Under the pieces are notes generated by a model that was not told the DNA's origin, did no database searches, and saw only the letters and a list, made by a program, of their open reading frames with translations. Below are positions 19,301-27,968 of a stretch of DNA of 64,000 bases, piece after piece (within the stretch, counting starts at the first letter, position 1; every line of letters begins with the position of its first letter). Source of the stretch: Phycisphaerales bacterium (GTDB lineage Bacteria > Planctomycetota > Phycisphaerae > Phycisphaerales > SM1A02). The position numbers and the translations under genes are program-made. The DNA lies in the NCBI GenBank assembly GCA_009691785.1, contig SIAM01000003.1, positions 29,289 through 93,288 on the forward strand, in the 5' to 3' direction.

Positions 19301-20222
19301 GTTGACAAATGGAAATCTGACGTTGTCAGCGCCGAATGGCGGCGTTGATTTTTCCGCGGATATTCTGCTGTCTGATGCGCAACTGAATTGCGGTCCCCTT
19401 CTCACTGCCATCAATGCAAAAATTAAATTGAGCAGCGATATGAGCGGGCCACTCAACGGCATGCGGCTGGACGTGCATGATGCAAGCCTTTGCATTCATT
19501 CACGCAATATCAATCAAATTAATGGAACGCTTATCACTAATTCTTCAAACGACAATTTCACAATTCCTATGCTAGAGGGCGAATTGTATGGCGGCCGCAT
19601 CTGTCTGAACTCTGTTGTGCAAGGGGAAGGAACACGACCATGGTCGTTGAATGTTGGCGTGGTCGACAGCGATCTTGCGCAAATGATCGCGGGCGGTTTT
19701 CCAACTGTTGCGCGCATCGCGGGCGACGGCACATTCAATGGCATGTTCTCCCTTGGTGGCGAAATATTGGGCGATCGTGAACGCGTGGGTCGTGGCTCAA
19801 TCGAGGCGTTTGGCGCGCAATTAGCCCAATTACCCTTATCGTTTCGACTGCTTCAAATCACCCAATTTATGCCTCCGATTTCCCAAACACTCAACAATGC
19901 CAAAATTAATTTTTACTTGCACGACCACACAATCCGCTTTGAGAAATTTCTACTGAGTTGCCCTACACTGCAACTCTTGGGATCAGGATCACTGAATCTT
20001 GATTCGTGGGATATCAGAATGAGATTTAAAAATCGAGGAACCATTCCATATGCAAGCGCCTTGTTAGGTGCGGCCACTGATTTTCTTTTGGCGGTCGATG
20101 TGAGCGGTTCAATATCGGATCCAAAGATTGTCGCCAATCCGCTTCCAATGTTAGGAGTGGACCCTTCAAAAGAAGTTCCGCCAGCGACTCCAGCAAATTC
20201 CAAACCAATCGCCACCCCATGA
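16326..20222 (+). CDS. giant AsmA-like / TamB-type membrane protein
   Basis: 1298 aa. A basic N-terminus is followed by one membrane helix (ISILALSFTLSLWGLLRF, ~30-47). The rest is a long beta-rich stretch with repeated patterns such as GTLNIKNAGG and GSGSLNLDSWDIRMRFKNRGTIPYASALLGAATDFL. The last ~150 residues match the style of AsmA C-terminal domains (VGRGSIEAFGAQLAQLPLSFRLLQ). AsmA/TamB/YhdP proteins bridge the periplasm and move phospholipids to the outer membrane, which is the likely role here. GTG start chosen because of the -10 six bases upstream; ATG codons at residues 17-18 are alternatives. Followed by an ATGA-overlapped LOG gene. Confidence 0.8.
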   Translation: MFERNRLIQRFRKYAQMMWHRRRGISILALSFTLSLWGLLRFTPALNWTISLIVNLESGTKTEVTNAHWNGWGNLSVESVTLLASTKWPGQSAKIIQVNGMNVTFRPLRLLLGKALVENIHIDSAVINIAERTSSQGEFNLMDLQPRTSSSESLIVLRSATLDNLTIVSLAVSSKNEVTVSGQHTFKGSMTPMANSPIDFEFELLEIPNANPALNQKKNKLKLTGHLNQTSFLYDMQINGLSFDESLLPMLPGSLKSAWKRINLTGSIDEIKISGQPNNPIEKASLTVSKVQANIPIPGDHTEWFRYEPKKLPPLPENIKTASDVKDPPLLQPGLPRMQVDSGTIKFEQNVLKFENFIGKLASTKPRSLPVPLQLDLAITLPKGQQPTSLEDAQIWLDQVFEKSGVEATVQIHNFALTKENEKDFDGVELPKPAVQVLGNLLATTWDIDLDVTISRPPATENASGEFDVKEFTTKGTLNIKNAGGGYFLFPYLLSDVNAQINLYNETLTIAYLHGKGSDGALVNITGTVTNPGDDAGVDLKIKANDLPIDEAMKKSFLFGPKKVFELLYDHAAQNNLIAAGLLKPDEFQFGGRCNVDLRVERAVNGGANVKTTGEVMLRDANVICSRFPYPVHVTSGKIILADTVISLPEEKWKLTTQSKADVTIGGIINIPRDGEDRKVFPDLTITFDNDNVNSLLLAAIPFETAKNSAVVAGWPGKNLSSAARMLKQINLQGQLNGQGKIGANPDESTTWDFTLELARGSITPRQKTTNAATNADQILPDGFDLTDVQAQVRVTDTATSLISLHGCVGDGQVDASGLATLDAKQRWFKANSNNVPIDRWIFGFLPANKRDESMRTWGDCNPTGTLDAEVTLVQNEGQPNHRTIKIDPTNVKFELDSDHAIIEIPKGSIELIDDSLFLHDMRLNFMDMHSQIGFLNANGSINYGATSKDPSQAIAIDANFLFVDSVFFKALPNILQQRLEHLKFQSDGPFQLTNGNLTLSAPNGGVDFSADILLSDAQLNCGPLLTAINAKIKLSSDMSGPLNGMRLDVHDASLCIHSRNINQINGTLITNSSNDNFTIPMLEGELYGGRICLNSVVQGEGTRPWSLNVGVVDSDLAQMIAGGFPTVARIAGDGTFNGMFSLGGEILGDRERVGRGSIEAFGAQLAQLPLSFRLLQITQFMPPISQTLNNAKINFYLHDHTIRFEKFLLSCPTLQLLGSGSLNLDSWDIRMRFKNRGTIPYASALLGAATDFLLAVDVSGSISDPKIVANPLPMLGVDPSKEVPPATPANSKPIATP

Positions 20223-21298
20223 GTGAAACTCCAAAGCTTGATAATGGCATTCGAACCAGACTCTCCGCGCTTGTGGCGGAGGCATCTGCAACCCACGCCG
20301 ACCACGCGGACGGCGCGCGACGCCGCCGCCATGTCGAGGAACTTCTAGCCACTAGTCTCAAATTGTTGTCCGATGGTTGCGATGTCTCGCAAATTAAATT
20401 GATTGAAAATGCTGTGAAGGAAATTCGCCACTCCTACCGCGTGTTCAACCGCTTTCGTGGCGTGCAAAAAGTGAGCATTTTTGGCAGCGCTCGCACTCCC
20501 GAAGACCACCCCGACTACATCGCGGCGCGTTCCTTTGGACATTCCATGGCGGCGGAACATTGGATGGCTATTACTGGCGCCGGCGACGGAATTATGAAGG
20601 CCGGCCACGAAGGCCCCAGCCGTGAATCTAGTTTCGGTTTATCCATTCGACTTCCATTTGAAACCAACGCCAACGACATTATCGCCGGAGACGACAAACT
20701 GATTTCATTTAAATACTTTTTCACTCGCAAACTTATGTTTGTCAGTCATTCAGACGCGGTCGCGGTTTTTCCAGGCGGCTTTGGAACCATGGATGAAATT
20801 TTTGAGGTATTGACGCTTATTCAAACGGGCAAGAGTCCGATTGTTCCAATTGTTCTGGTGGAAGGCGCGGATACCAATGGCAAGCCGCGTGGATATTGGC
20901 GCCAATGGGAATATGGAGTTGTGGAAAATCTTCTGGCGCAGGGATGGATCAGCGCCGAGGATCCTGGCCTTTATGAATTCGCCTCCAGTCCCGACGACGC
21001 CGTCGCGCGCATTCTTCGATTTTATCATCGCTACCACAGCAGTCGATATGTAGGTGATCATCTTGTGATTCGCTTGAAGCGCAAACTTTTGCCGGAGCAA
21101 GTGGCGCAACTTGATTCGGAGTTCCGCCCGTTGATCAAGAGCGGACACATCACTCAAACTGGCGTTTTAGAGGCGGAAAACGAGCACCACGACTTGCCAC
21201 GCCTGAAATTTCATTATTCCAAACGAGCGTTTGGTTTGCTGCGACGCTTGATTGATCGCATCAATCATTTCCCAGAAGCCAGTTCCATTTCAACATGA
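20219..21298 (+). CDS. LOG-family protein (TIGR00730-like) with extended termini
   Basis: 359 aa, against ~190 for short LOG enzymes. The Rossmann-like core starts at VSIFGSARTPED (~85), with GAGDGIMKAGHEG (120-132) and the signature PGGFGTMDE (185-193), whose Arg/Glu residues form the nucleotide-hydrolysis site. LOG enzymes release nucleobases from cytokinin nucleotides or AMP. Here the long N-terminal helical part (1-80) and C-terminal part (~260-359) put it in the larger group annotated as lysine decarboxylase-like, a historical misnomer. It overlaps both neighbours by ATGA. Confidence 0.85.
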   Translation: MSETPKLDNGIRTRLSALVAEASATHADHADGARRRRHVEELLATSLKLLSDGCDVSQIKLIENAVKEIRHSYRVFNRFRGVQKVSIFGSARTPEDHPDYIAARSFGHSMAAEHWMAITGAGDGIMKAGHEGPSRESSFGLSIRLPFETNANDIIAGDDKLISFKYFFTRKLMFVSHSDAVAVFPGGFGTMDEIFEVLTLIQTGKSPIVPIVLVEGADTNGKPRGYWRQWEYGVVENLLAQGWISAEDPGLYEFASSPDDAVARILRFYHRYHSSRYVGDHLVIRLKRKLLPEQVAQLDSEFRPLIKSGHITQTGVLEAENEHHDLPRLKFHYSKRAFGLLRRLIDRINHFPEASSIST

Positions 21299-22158
21299 TG
21301 CCACTCTTTCGACGCGCTTCACATATAGCCGTGCTGCTTTTGGTTGTCGCTGCTTTGCAACATTGCGCTCAAAGTGTGTCCCAATCAACAACTCCGTCCA
21401 TGCGCCAAGGCTCTGATGGTTTGGAAGTCATTCGCTGGACAACCACCACGAACACATCCACACTAGAAGGCATTGTTGTGGGATTTCAAACGCGCCCCGT
21501 AATGAATCCTATGGCGACAGAGTTGCTTATAAAGGAAGGCTTTCTTGCCGCCATTGTCGATCAGAAAGATATTGCCGTACTGCGAGAAAAACTTGGATCG
21601 AATTCGATGGATATACGAACAAACTTTGGAGTATTGTCAAATTGGCGCCAGGTGTTTCATAGAAAATTTCCTAAAGGACAAGCGCTTTCAATCAACGGTC
21701 GTGCTCTCACGCCCGACTCGCAAATGTTGCAAATTTCGGCGCGCGGTTGGGCCACTCCCACTGAATCTGGCGGTTGCTTCCAACTTGAAATTGCGGCATC
21801 AGTTCTTCCCTTAGATATGGTTCCAGCTGGATTGTTAACGCGCGCGGATCGTCCTTCTGGCGAACTGATCGCCAACACTGGAATTGAAACTTGTTTACAA
21901 CACAACGAGGTATTCATTTTGTTGTCCGCCAACCAAGGTCCCTTCAAAAGTGGCAGAGGTCCTGGCTCAGAAGTACCCTTGCCTCCCACGGTGGGTCGAT
22001 TTTTACTGGGAGAATCCGCCGATCTTGAGGGACAAGAAACGCCGATAAAAGGCGTTACTCTTTTAGCATTCGTGCCGCATATGTCCACTTCCATAGAGCC
22101 TGCCAAAAAATCAGTTGAAATTCCGTCAGACAATTCCACCCTCAATGTGAAACCTTAA
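21295..22158 (+). CDS. exported lipoprotein-like protein of unknown function
   Basis: 287 aa. The hydrophobic signal (HIAVLLLVVAALQHCAQS) ends in a Cys, but the -3 to -1 residues (L-Q-H) are atypical for a lipobox, so it may be lipidated or simply secreted. The body is mixed alpha/beta with no family I recognise. Gly/Pro-rich turns (KSGRGPGSEVPLPPTVG) occur near residue 220. Third gene in the ATGA-coupled series after AsmA-like and LOG; the following pssA starts 14 bp downstream. Confidence 0.6.
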   Translation: MMPLFRRASHIAVLLLVVAALQHCAQSVSQSTTPSMRQGSDGLEVIRWTTTTNTSTLEGIVVGFQTRPVMNPMATELLIKEGFLAAIVDQKDIAVLREKLGSNSMDIRTNFGVLSNWRQVFHRKFPKGQALSINGRALTPDSQMLQISARGWATPTESGGCFQLEIAASVLPLDMVPAGLLTRADRPSGELIANTGIETCLQHNEVFILLSANQGPFKSGRGPGSEVPLPPTVGRFLLGESADLEGQETPIKGVTLLAFVPHMSTSIEPAKKSVEIPSDNSTLNVKP

Positions 22159-22172
22159 GCAACAAACACTCC

Positions 22173-23102
22173 ATGTTTGAAACACAACCACGAACAAAAC
22201 AAAAAAGACCGCGCCGCCGTTTGCGCGACACGCGCGTGGCTCACGGAATCAAGGTGCTGCCAACGCTGCTGACCTTGGGAAATTTGCTGTGCGGTTTCGC
22301 CGCCATTCATTACGCCGCCAAGCCCGTTGAAGCCAGTGAATTTTTCGGATGGAGCACGCTTACGGTCGCGGGCGTATTAATTTTCTTTGGCATGTTCTTT
22401 GACGCGCTCGATGGCGGCGTGGCCAGATTGACGCGCAGCACAAGCGACCTAGGCGCGCAACTTGATTCCCTGTGCGACATGGTGACTTTTGGTGTGGCCC
22501 CCGCATTCATGATGTTGCGCCTGGTCAGCCACTACTACGGCGCGGAACATGGCACAAATATTCTTGGCCCCGACGCCGACAATTTCTACGCCAAAGCAAC
22601 TTGGACTATCGCGGCGGTCTACATCTGCTGTACGGCGCTGCGCCTGGCGCGCTTCAATTCCGAAACTGTGGATGATGATGTGACGGCGCACATGTGGTTT
22701 CGCGGCTTGCCCTCGCCTGGATCGGCCGGTTGCGTGGCCAGTTTAATTTTGCTTCACCAACACTTGCTAGTCAAGCGTTATGGCGGAGTGTTGCCGCTGC
22801 GCATCGAAGCCACTTCCAGTTTGCTCATTCCAGCCATCACGCTGCTGTGCGCGCTCGCCATGGTCAGCACCATTCGATACCCGCATGTCATCAACCGCGG
22901 TCTGCGTGGCCGAAAACCGTTCCCCGTGCTGGTGCAAATTGTCATTCCAATCATCATGGCTATCTGGTGGTTGCAAGTCGCGTTAGCGATCTGCTTCACA
23001 ACGTATACGGTGTATGGACCAGTCGCGGCGCTCACAAAAAAAATTCGCCGATCCAAGGTCCTTCCCCAACTTGTGAATCAGCTTCCGCGGCATGAAGTGT
23101 GA
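22173..23102 (+). CDS. pssA: CDP-diacylglycerol-serine O-phosphatidyltransferase
   Basis: 309 aa, eight or so hydrophobic helices. The CDP-alcohol phosphatidyltransferase motif is complete: D80-G81-x2-A84-R85-x8-G94-x3-D98-x3-D102. The P-T-L-L-T-L-G-N-L-L-C-G-F segment at ~30-42 is typical of PssA. It makes phosphatidylserine, the precursor of phosphatidylethanolamine, at the inner membrane. It is longer than the ~250-aa short PssA because of N- and C-terminal basic extensions. It may be the last gene of the AsmA-LOG-lipoprotein operon, fitting an envelope-lipid theme. Confidence 0.93.
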   Translation: MFETQPRTKQKRPRRRLRDTRVAHGIKVLPTLLTLGNLLCGFAAIHYAAKPVEASEFFGWSTLTVAGVLIFFGMFFDALDGGVARLTRSTSDLGAQLDSLCDMVTFGVAPAFMMLRLVSHYYGAEHGTNILGPDADNFYAKATWTIAAVYICCTALRLARFNSETVDDDVTAHMWFRGLPSPGSAGCVASLILLHQHLLVKRYGGVLPLRIEATSSLLIPAITLLCALAMVSTIRYPHVINRGLRGRKPFPVLVQIVIPIIMAIWWLQVALAICFTTYTVYGPVAALTKKIRRSKVLPQLVNQLPRHEV

Positions 23103-23184
23103 TTCAAACACTTTTCCATTCCATGTCGCGTCGATCGTCTTGCGTGAACGCGCTTGTTTGATATCCCGCTCCCATCGGGCACGC

Positions 23185-23190
23185 TAGGAT
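23185..23190 (+). promoter_or_regulatory. -10 hexamer of probable leaderless trpB
   Basis: TAGGAT, a seven-base gap (AATCCCA), then the trpB ATG at 23198. Confidence 0.4.
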
Positions 23191-23197
23191 AATCCCA

Positions 23198-24427
23198 ATG
23201 CCAAGCGCGCTTTCAACAGTTCCAAATTCGCTCGGTCGCTTTGGTCCATATGGCGGCCGCTATGTGCCGGAAACATTGGTGCCCGCGCTTGAGCAACTTG
23301 AACTCGCCTATGCGGCAGCGCGCGCCGATCCAACATTCACCGCGCAACTGGATGAATTATTGCGCGACTTTGTGGGTCGCGAAACTCCTTTCGCGTTGGC
23401 GCCGCAACTCACCAAGCGCGCGGGTGGCGCGCAACTGTGGCTCAAGCGCGAGGACCTGGCGCACACCGGCGCCCACAAGATCAACAACACAATGGGACAG
23501 GCGCTGTTGGCGCTGCGCATGGGCCGCACGCGCATCATCGCGGAAACTGGCGCGGGTCAACATGGCGTGGCAACCGCTACGGCATGCGCGCGCCTTGGTT
23601 TGAAGTGCGAGGTCTACATGGGCGCGGAGGATATTCGCCGCCAAGGGCTGAATGTTTTTCGCATGCGCCTGCTTGGCGCCAAAGTGCATGCGGTGGAAAC
23701 TGGTAGTCGCACATTGAAGGACGCCACCAATGAAGCCATGCGTGATTGGATGGGAAGTGTTGGCGACACGCACTACATCATTGGCAGCGTTGTTGGTCCG
23801 CACCCATTTCCAATGATGGTGCGCGACTTTCAAAGCGTGATTGGCCGCGAGTGCCGCGCGCAATGTTTGACGGCCACGGGTCGGCTTCCAGACGCGGTGA
23901 TCGCGTGCGTCGGTGGCGGCAGCAACGCGGCTGGAATTTTTTATCCATTTGTGCAAGACGCCTCCGTGCGATTGATTGGCGTTGAAGCTGGCGGACGCGG
24001 CGCCAAAGCCGGCGATCACGCGGCGCCGCTCGCGCATGGAAGTCCAGGCGTGCTGCATGGATCGCTTTCATATGTGCTGCAAGACGCCGCGGGACAAACC
24101 GCCGACGTGCATTCATGCAGCGCGGGCCTTGATTACCCAGGCGTTGGTCCAGAGCACAGTTGGTGGAAAGATTCCGGCCGCGTTCACTATGTCAGCGCCA
24201 CGGATAATCAAGCGCTTGACGCGTTTCGCATTCTGTCGCAAGAAGAGGGAATTATTCCCGCGCTTGAAACCGCGCACGCGGTGCACGCGGCGCTTGAGCA
24301 CGCGCGCACCCGCCCTGCCAACGAGATTGTGGTGATCAACGTTTCTGGCCGCGGCGACAAAGATGTGGTTGAGGCCATCCGTCTGCTGGAGTTGCGCGGC
24401 GATTCACTGCATGCAAAAATGAAGTGA
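23198..24427 (+). CDS. trpB: tryptophan synthase beta chain
   Basis: 409 aa, the length of the canonical TrpB1. It condenses indole and serine to tryptophan using PLP. PLP lysine is K94 in [11 protein letters not shown]; the phosphate-binding glycines are in [10 protein letters not shown]; the start [15 protein letters not shown] is the classic TrpB N-terminus. No trpA is adjacent, so the alpha subunit must be encoded elsewhere. Own -10 element suggests independent transcription. Confidence 0.97.
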   Translation: MPSALSTVPNSLGRFGPYGGRYVPETLVPALEQLELAYAAARADPTFTAQLDELLRDFVGRETPFALAPQLTKRAGGAQLWLKREDLAHTGAHKINNTMGQALLALRMGRTRIIAETGAGQHGVATATACARLGLKCEVYMGAEDIRRQGLNVFRMRLLGAKVHAVETGSRTLKDATNEAMRDWMGSVGDTHYIIGSVVGPHPFPMMVRDFQSVIGRECRAQCLTATGRLPDAVIACVGGGSNAAGIFYPFVQDASVRLIGVEAGGRGAKAGDHAAPLAHGSPGVLHGSLSYVLQDAAGQTADVHSCSAGLDYPGVGPEHSWWKDSGRVHYVSATDNQALDAFRILSQEEGIIPALETAHAVHAALEHARTRPANEIVVINVSGRGDKDVVEAIRLLELRGDSLHAKMK

Positions 24428-24559
24428 CGCGCGCGGCGCTTTGCATCAATCGAAGTTCATATTTAGGTGGATTCGAAAAGTGTGTGAAGATTCATCACAG
24501 GCGCAACAACCAATGATCCTTGTTGCAATCTTGGCAACAGATTCCATTCAAAATAGAAA

Positions 24560-25945
24560 TCACTTCGCAACTTCCTTGGCCGCAGGTGGCGCGGGTGCGT
24601 CCGTCTTTGGCTTGGCGGCCTTGGTGGTTGCAACTTTCAAATCCACGGCGATCGGACAGTGGTCGCTGGCATAGCCCGCGGGCGGCTCATCTTTTTTGTA
24701 GTCGTAGTCGGATCCCGGCATCAATGTTCCAAGCACAAAGAATGACTTTGGAACCGCCAGTTTCACCAGCGCGGGCGAAAGCAAGATGTAGTCTATGGAT
24801 CGATTGGTGATGTGCGTGAGATAAAGATTCTTGGCGGCTTTTTTATCCGCTGATGTGACTTTGCCACCGCCCTGTGAAGTTGCGCCAGTGGTTGCGGCAG
24901 ATTCATCGGCGTTTGCTTCATTGGATTCATCAGTGACAACGCCAGCGTCGACAGAATCATTCGCCGCGGATTTCTTGTCCTTGGCTTGCCCAGCCTCCGG
25001 GCGAAATTCATAGGCGCTCACCAAACCGGCGAATGCCTTGTCGCGATACAACTTTGCGGCCTTTTCCATTGGAGTGGCGTTGAAATCCCCCACCACGGCC
25101 AAAAGCGCGTCGGCGTTCTTGGCCAAATCCGCCTTCACCATTTCATTGATGCGCAGCGCCTCCAATTCGCGGTGATGCGCCGTCGCTTTGCCGCCAGCTT
25201 TGTGGTGCAACACATACACGGTCAATGTTGTTTCGTCGGACAATTGAATCGCGACCTTCAACGGACTGCGTTGAAACTTCAACGGCTCTTTTTCTTTTGG
25301 ATCGTCGCCCCAACCTTCCTTCTTGCGTTGATCGGTGTCCTTGGGAATATATTTTTCCATGGGCGCCAAGTCCTCGCTGGTCCACACTTGCACATCCTTG
25401 ATTGGAAATCGACTCAGCAGCGATTGCTCAACTCCGCGGTAATAGCCCACTTCTTTGCTGGCCAGATATTCGTAGCCCATGTCCTTCAGATACGTGTCGC
25501 GAAACCAACGCAGCGCGTCCTCGCCCTCCACCTCTTCCAGGCAAAGCACATCCGCGTCCAAATCATGAATGGCTTTCGCCAGTGATTTGCAGCGGTCCTC
25601 GCTGGTTTGCATTTTAATGTCGTCGTATTCGCCGGACAAATTTGGATCGTCAACGCCGTCAAAGAAATTTTCAATGTTGTACGCGCCCAGACGAATTGTT
25701 CCGGCGGCTTTGGGCGGCGCCTTGGCGATTCCAAAAATCAGACCGGCTTCGCGCTTGGGCTTCTTAGATTTTGTGGATGCGGATGTGGATGAAGGCTTAC
25801 TTTTAGCGGAGTCTTTTTGCGCGGGCGCGGACTGCGGCGTCGTTTGGGTTGGCGTTGCCGTTGGCGTCACTGGCGGCGCAACTGCCGCCACAAAAAAAGT
25901 CGCAAGCACGGCGCACGCAATCAACGGAAGTTTCAAAATATTCAT
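24560..25945 (-). CDS. exported endonuclease/exonuclease/phosphatase-family protein
   Basis: 461 aa from ATG 25945, with a signal peptide (MNILKLPLIACAVLATFFVAA) and a Pro/Thr/Lys-rich linker to ~residue 70. The EEP core then shows IRLGAYNIENFFD, the metal Glu in VLCLEEVEG, GVEQSLLSRFP, the D-N pair in VVGDFNATP and the ASDHCPIAVDL end motif. These are the catalytic residues of DNase I-like phosphodiesterases. An Ala/Glu/Ser-rich low-complexity insert interrupts the core before NRSIDYILLSP. Export implies action on extracellular nucleic acid or phosphodiesters. The tail is again Lys/Ala/Pro-rich. Confidence 0.85.
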   Translation of the reverse strand: MNILKLPLIACAVLATFFVAAVAPPVTPTATPTQTTPQSAPAQKDSAKSKPSSTSASTKSKKPKREAGLIFGIAKAPPKAAGTIRLGAYNIENFFDGVDDPNLSGEYDDIKMQTSEDRCKSLAKAIHDLDADVLCLEEVEGEDALRWFRDTYLKDMGYEYLASKEVGYYRGVEQSLLSRFPIKDVQVWTSEDLAPMEKYIPKDTDQRKKEGWGDDPKEKEPLKFQRSPLKVAIQLSDETTLTVYVLHHKAGGKATAHHRELEALRINEMVKADLAKNADALLAVVGDFNATPMEKAAKLYRDKAFAGLVSAYEFRPEAGQAKDKKSAANDSVDAGVVTDESNEANADESAATTGATSQGGGKVTSADKKAAKNLYLTHITNRSIDYILLSPALVKLAVPKSFFVLGTLMPGSDYDYKKDEPPAGYASDHCPIAVDLKVATTKAAKPKTDAPAPPAAKEVAK

Positions 25946-25951
25946 CAACGC

Positions 25952-25957
25952 AGTGTA
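25952..25957 (-). promoter_or_regulatory. -10 hexamer of leaderless EEP gene
   Basis: TACACT on the minus strand, GCGTTG, then ATG 25945: six-base gap. The 15-base string TACACTGCGTTGATG differs in one base from that before the btuF-like gene. Confidence 0.5.
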
Positions 25958-25979
25958 CGAATGACACGCGCACTTGGGC

Positions 25980-25985
25980 TACTAT
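25980..25985 (+). promoter_or_regulatory. -10 hexamer of leaderless ABC exporter gene
   Basis: TACTAT, CAATTT, then ATG at 25992: six-base gap. It lies only 22 bp from the opposing -10 of the EEP gene. Confidence 0.5.
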
Positions 25986-25991
25986 CAATTT

Positions 25992-27968
25992 ATGTCCCTA
26001 CGCCGTGGAAGCCGCCGTTTGTATCGTGAATATTTGGCCAGCCTGCGTGAACGCAAGAAGAAAGCCAAACTTGAGCCCGTGGCTATTTCATGGCATGGTT
26101 CCGAGCGCAGTCTGCGGCGCAACCGAACATTTGGGCAACTGTTCAAATCTTTTCTTGGTGAATTGCGTCCGCACCGCGCGCCCATGTTGTTCACGCTTTG
26201 TACCGTCGCGCTTGGCGCCGCGCTCACGCTTATTCCGCCCGCGGCCACCAAGCTTGCCATTGACAATGTCTTCATTGGCTCGCCGCTTCCGCAGTGGGTC
26301 GATCGAATTATTCCCGCCAACATCAGCGGCGATCGCACCACCTTGTTGGGTTGGATCGCCGCCAGCATTTTGGTTGTGAGCCTGATTGGAACAACATTTA
26401 GTATCGCGGGGCGTTGGCAAGCCACGCGCATCACCAAGCGATTGCAGGCGCACATTCGCCGCAAGACTTTCGAACACGCGGTGCATTTACCTCTGCACCG
26501 TGTGTGGCAAATGAAATCGGGCGGCGTGGCTAGTTTGCTGCGCGAGGACGCCGGCGGCGTGGCCGAACTTGTGTTCAACATGTTGTACAACCCGTTCCGC
26601 GCCATTGTGCAACTGGTTGGCATTCTCACTATTTTGGCGATCACGGATTATCGTTTGCTGCTTGGCGCAACCATGTTGCTTCCAGTTGTGTGGCTGAGTC
26701 ATTGGACTTGGATTGGCCGCATTCGTCCGCTGTACCGCGACATTCGCCAGCAACGCACCGATGTTGACTCACACGCCACGGAGGCTTTTGGCGGCATGCG
26801 CGTGGTGCGCGCCTTCGCGCGTGAGCAAAGCGAGTCGTCGCGATTTTTGCGCGGCAGCCATCTCATGGCGCGCCAGGAAATTTTAACGTGGTGGTGGAGC
26901 CGCGGAATTGAATTGGCGTGGGCGCTTCTAATTCCAACCGCTAGCGCGTTATTGCTGTGGTACGGCGGAAAACAAGTCATTTCTGGCACGCTCACTCCCG
27001 GCGATTTGGTTTTGTTTCTCACCTATTTGGCCATGTTGCTTGGACCACTGGAGGCGCTTGCCAGCAGCGCCACCAATTTTCAAACCAATCTCGCCGGCTA
27101 CGACCGCACGCTTGATGTGCTGAATGAAACCACCGAATTGCCCGACCGCCCCAACGCGTTGCGGCTTGACCGCGCGCGCATGCTGGGCGCGATGCGCATT
27201 GAGGATGTGCAATTTAGTTACCCTAAATCAAATACTTCCGTGATCAACGGCGTCACGTTTGATGTTCTTCCCGGCGAAACTGTTGCGTTTGTTGGCGCAA
27301 GCGGCGCTGGCAAGACCACGCTGTGCAATCTCATCGCGCGCTTCTTTGATCCAACCGCCGGCCGCATCTTGATCGACGGCACGGACTTGCGCGACTATCG
27401 GCTGCATGATTGGCGCAGCATGCTTGGCATTGTTGAACAAGACGTTTTTCTTTTCGATGGCACCATCGCCGACAATATTTCCTACGGGCGCAAGCACGCC
27501 ACGCAGAACGACATTGAGCAGGCCGCCATGCTGGCATGTTCCCACGGGTTCATCAACGAAATGCCCAAGCAATATCTCACGCGCATTGGCGAGCGTGGCG
27601 TGCGGCTTTCGGGTGGCCAGCGTCAACGCCTGGCAATCGCGCGCGCGGTGCTGGCGGATCCGCGCGTTCTGATTTTGGACGAGGCCACCAGCAATCTGGA
27701 TGTCGAGAGTGAATTGTTCATTCAAGAGGGATTGGTCAATCTCATGCGCAATCGAACTTCATTTGTCATTGCGCACCGGCTTTCAACCATCCGCAACGCG
27801 CACAAGATTGTGGTGCTCAAGAACGGCTTGGTGGCGGAGGTTGGATCGCACGAGCAACTCATGGCGCGCGGCGGCTCCTATCACGACATGGTAGTGATTC
27901 AAACATCGCGGCCAGAAACTAAAAAAGTGGAAGCCGTGGAACCTGCTGAGGCATCTTCACACGCCTGA
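25992..27968 (+). CDS. MsbA-like ABC exporter (fused permease and ATPase)
   Basis: 658 aa from ATG 25992 (a TTG six codons earlier is also open but the -10 favours the ATG). Six-helix exporter domain at ~45-345 (helices such as PMLFTLCTVALGAALTLIPP), then an ATPase: Walker A GASGAGKTT (435-443), Q-loop GIVEQDVFLF, signature RLSGGQRQRLAIARA, Walker B RVLILDEATSNLD, switch His in FVIAHRLST. It should act as a homodimer exporting lipids or other hydrophobic molecules across the inner membrane. MsbA-type lipid flipping is plausible beside LPS genes, but substrate cannot be read. Its 3' end overlaps the convergent glycosyltransferase by 12 bp. Confidence 0.93.
   Translation: MSLRRGSRRLYREYLASLRERKKKAKLEPVAISWHGSERSLRRNRTFGQLFKSFLGELRPHRAPMLFTLCTVALGAALTLIPPAATKLAIDNVFIGSPLPQWVDRIIPANISGDRTTLLGWIAASILVVSLIGTTFSIAGRWQATRITKRLQAHIRRKTFEHAVHLPLHRVWQMKSGGVASLLREDAGGVAELVFNMLYNPFRAIVQLVGILTILAITDYRLLLGATMLLPVVWLSHWTWIGRIRPLYRDIRQQRTDVDSHATEAFGGMRVVRAFAREQSESSRFLRGSHLMARQEILTWWWSRGIELAWALLIPTASALLLWYGGKQVISGTLTPGDLVLFLTYLAMLLGPLEALASSATNFQTNLAGYDRTLDVLNETTELPDRPNALRLDRARMLGAMRIEDVQFSYPKSNTSVINGVTFDVLPGETVAFVGASGAGKTTLCNLIARFFDPTAGRILIDGTDLRDYRLHDWRSMLGIVEQDVFLFDGTIADNISYGRKHATQNDIEQAAMLACSHGFINEMPKQYLTRIGERGVRLSGGQRQRLAIARAVLADPRVLILDEATSNLDVESELFIQEGLVNLMRNRTSFVIAHRLSTIRNAHKIVVLKNGLVAEVGSHEQLMARGGSYHDMVVIQTSRPETKKVEAVEPAEASSHA

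Noticed and set aside
25985..26644. 219-aa minus-strand ORF
   Set aside because: Antisense shadow of the ABC exporter.
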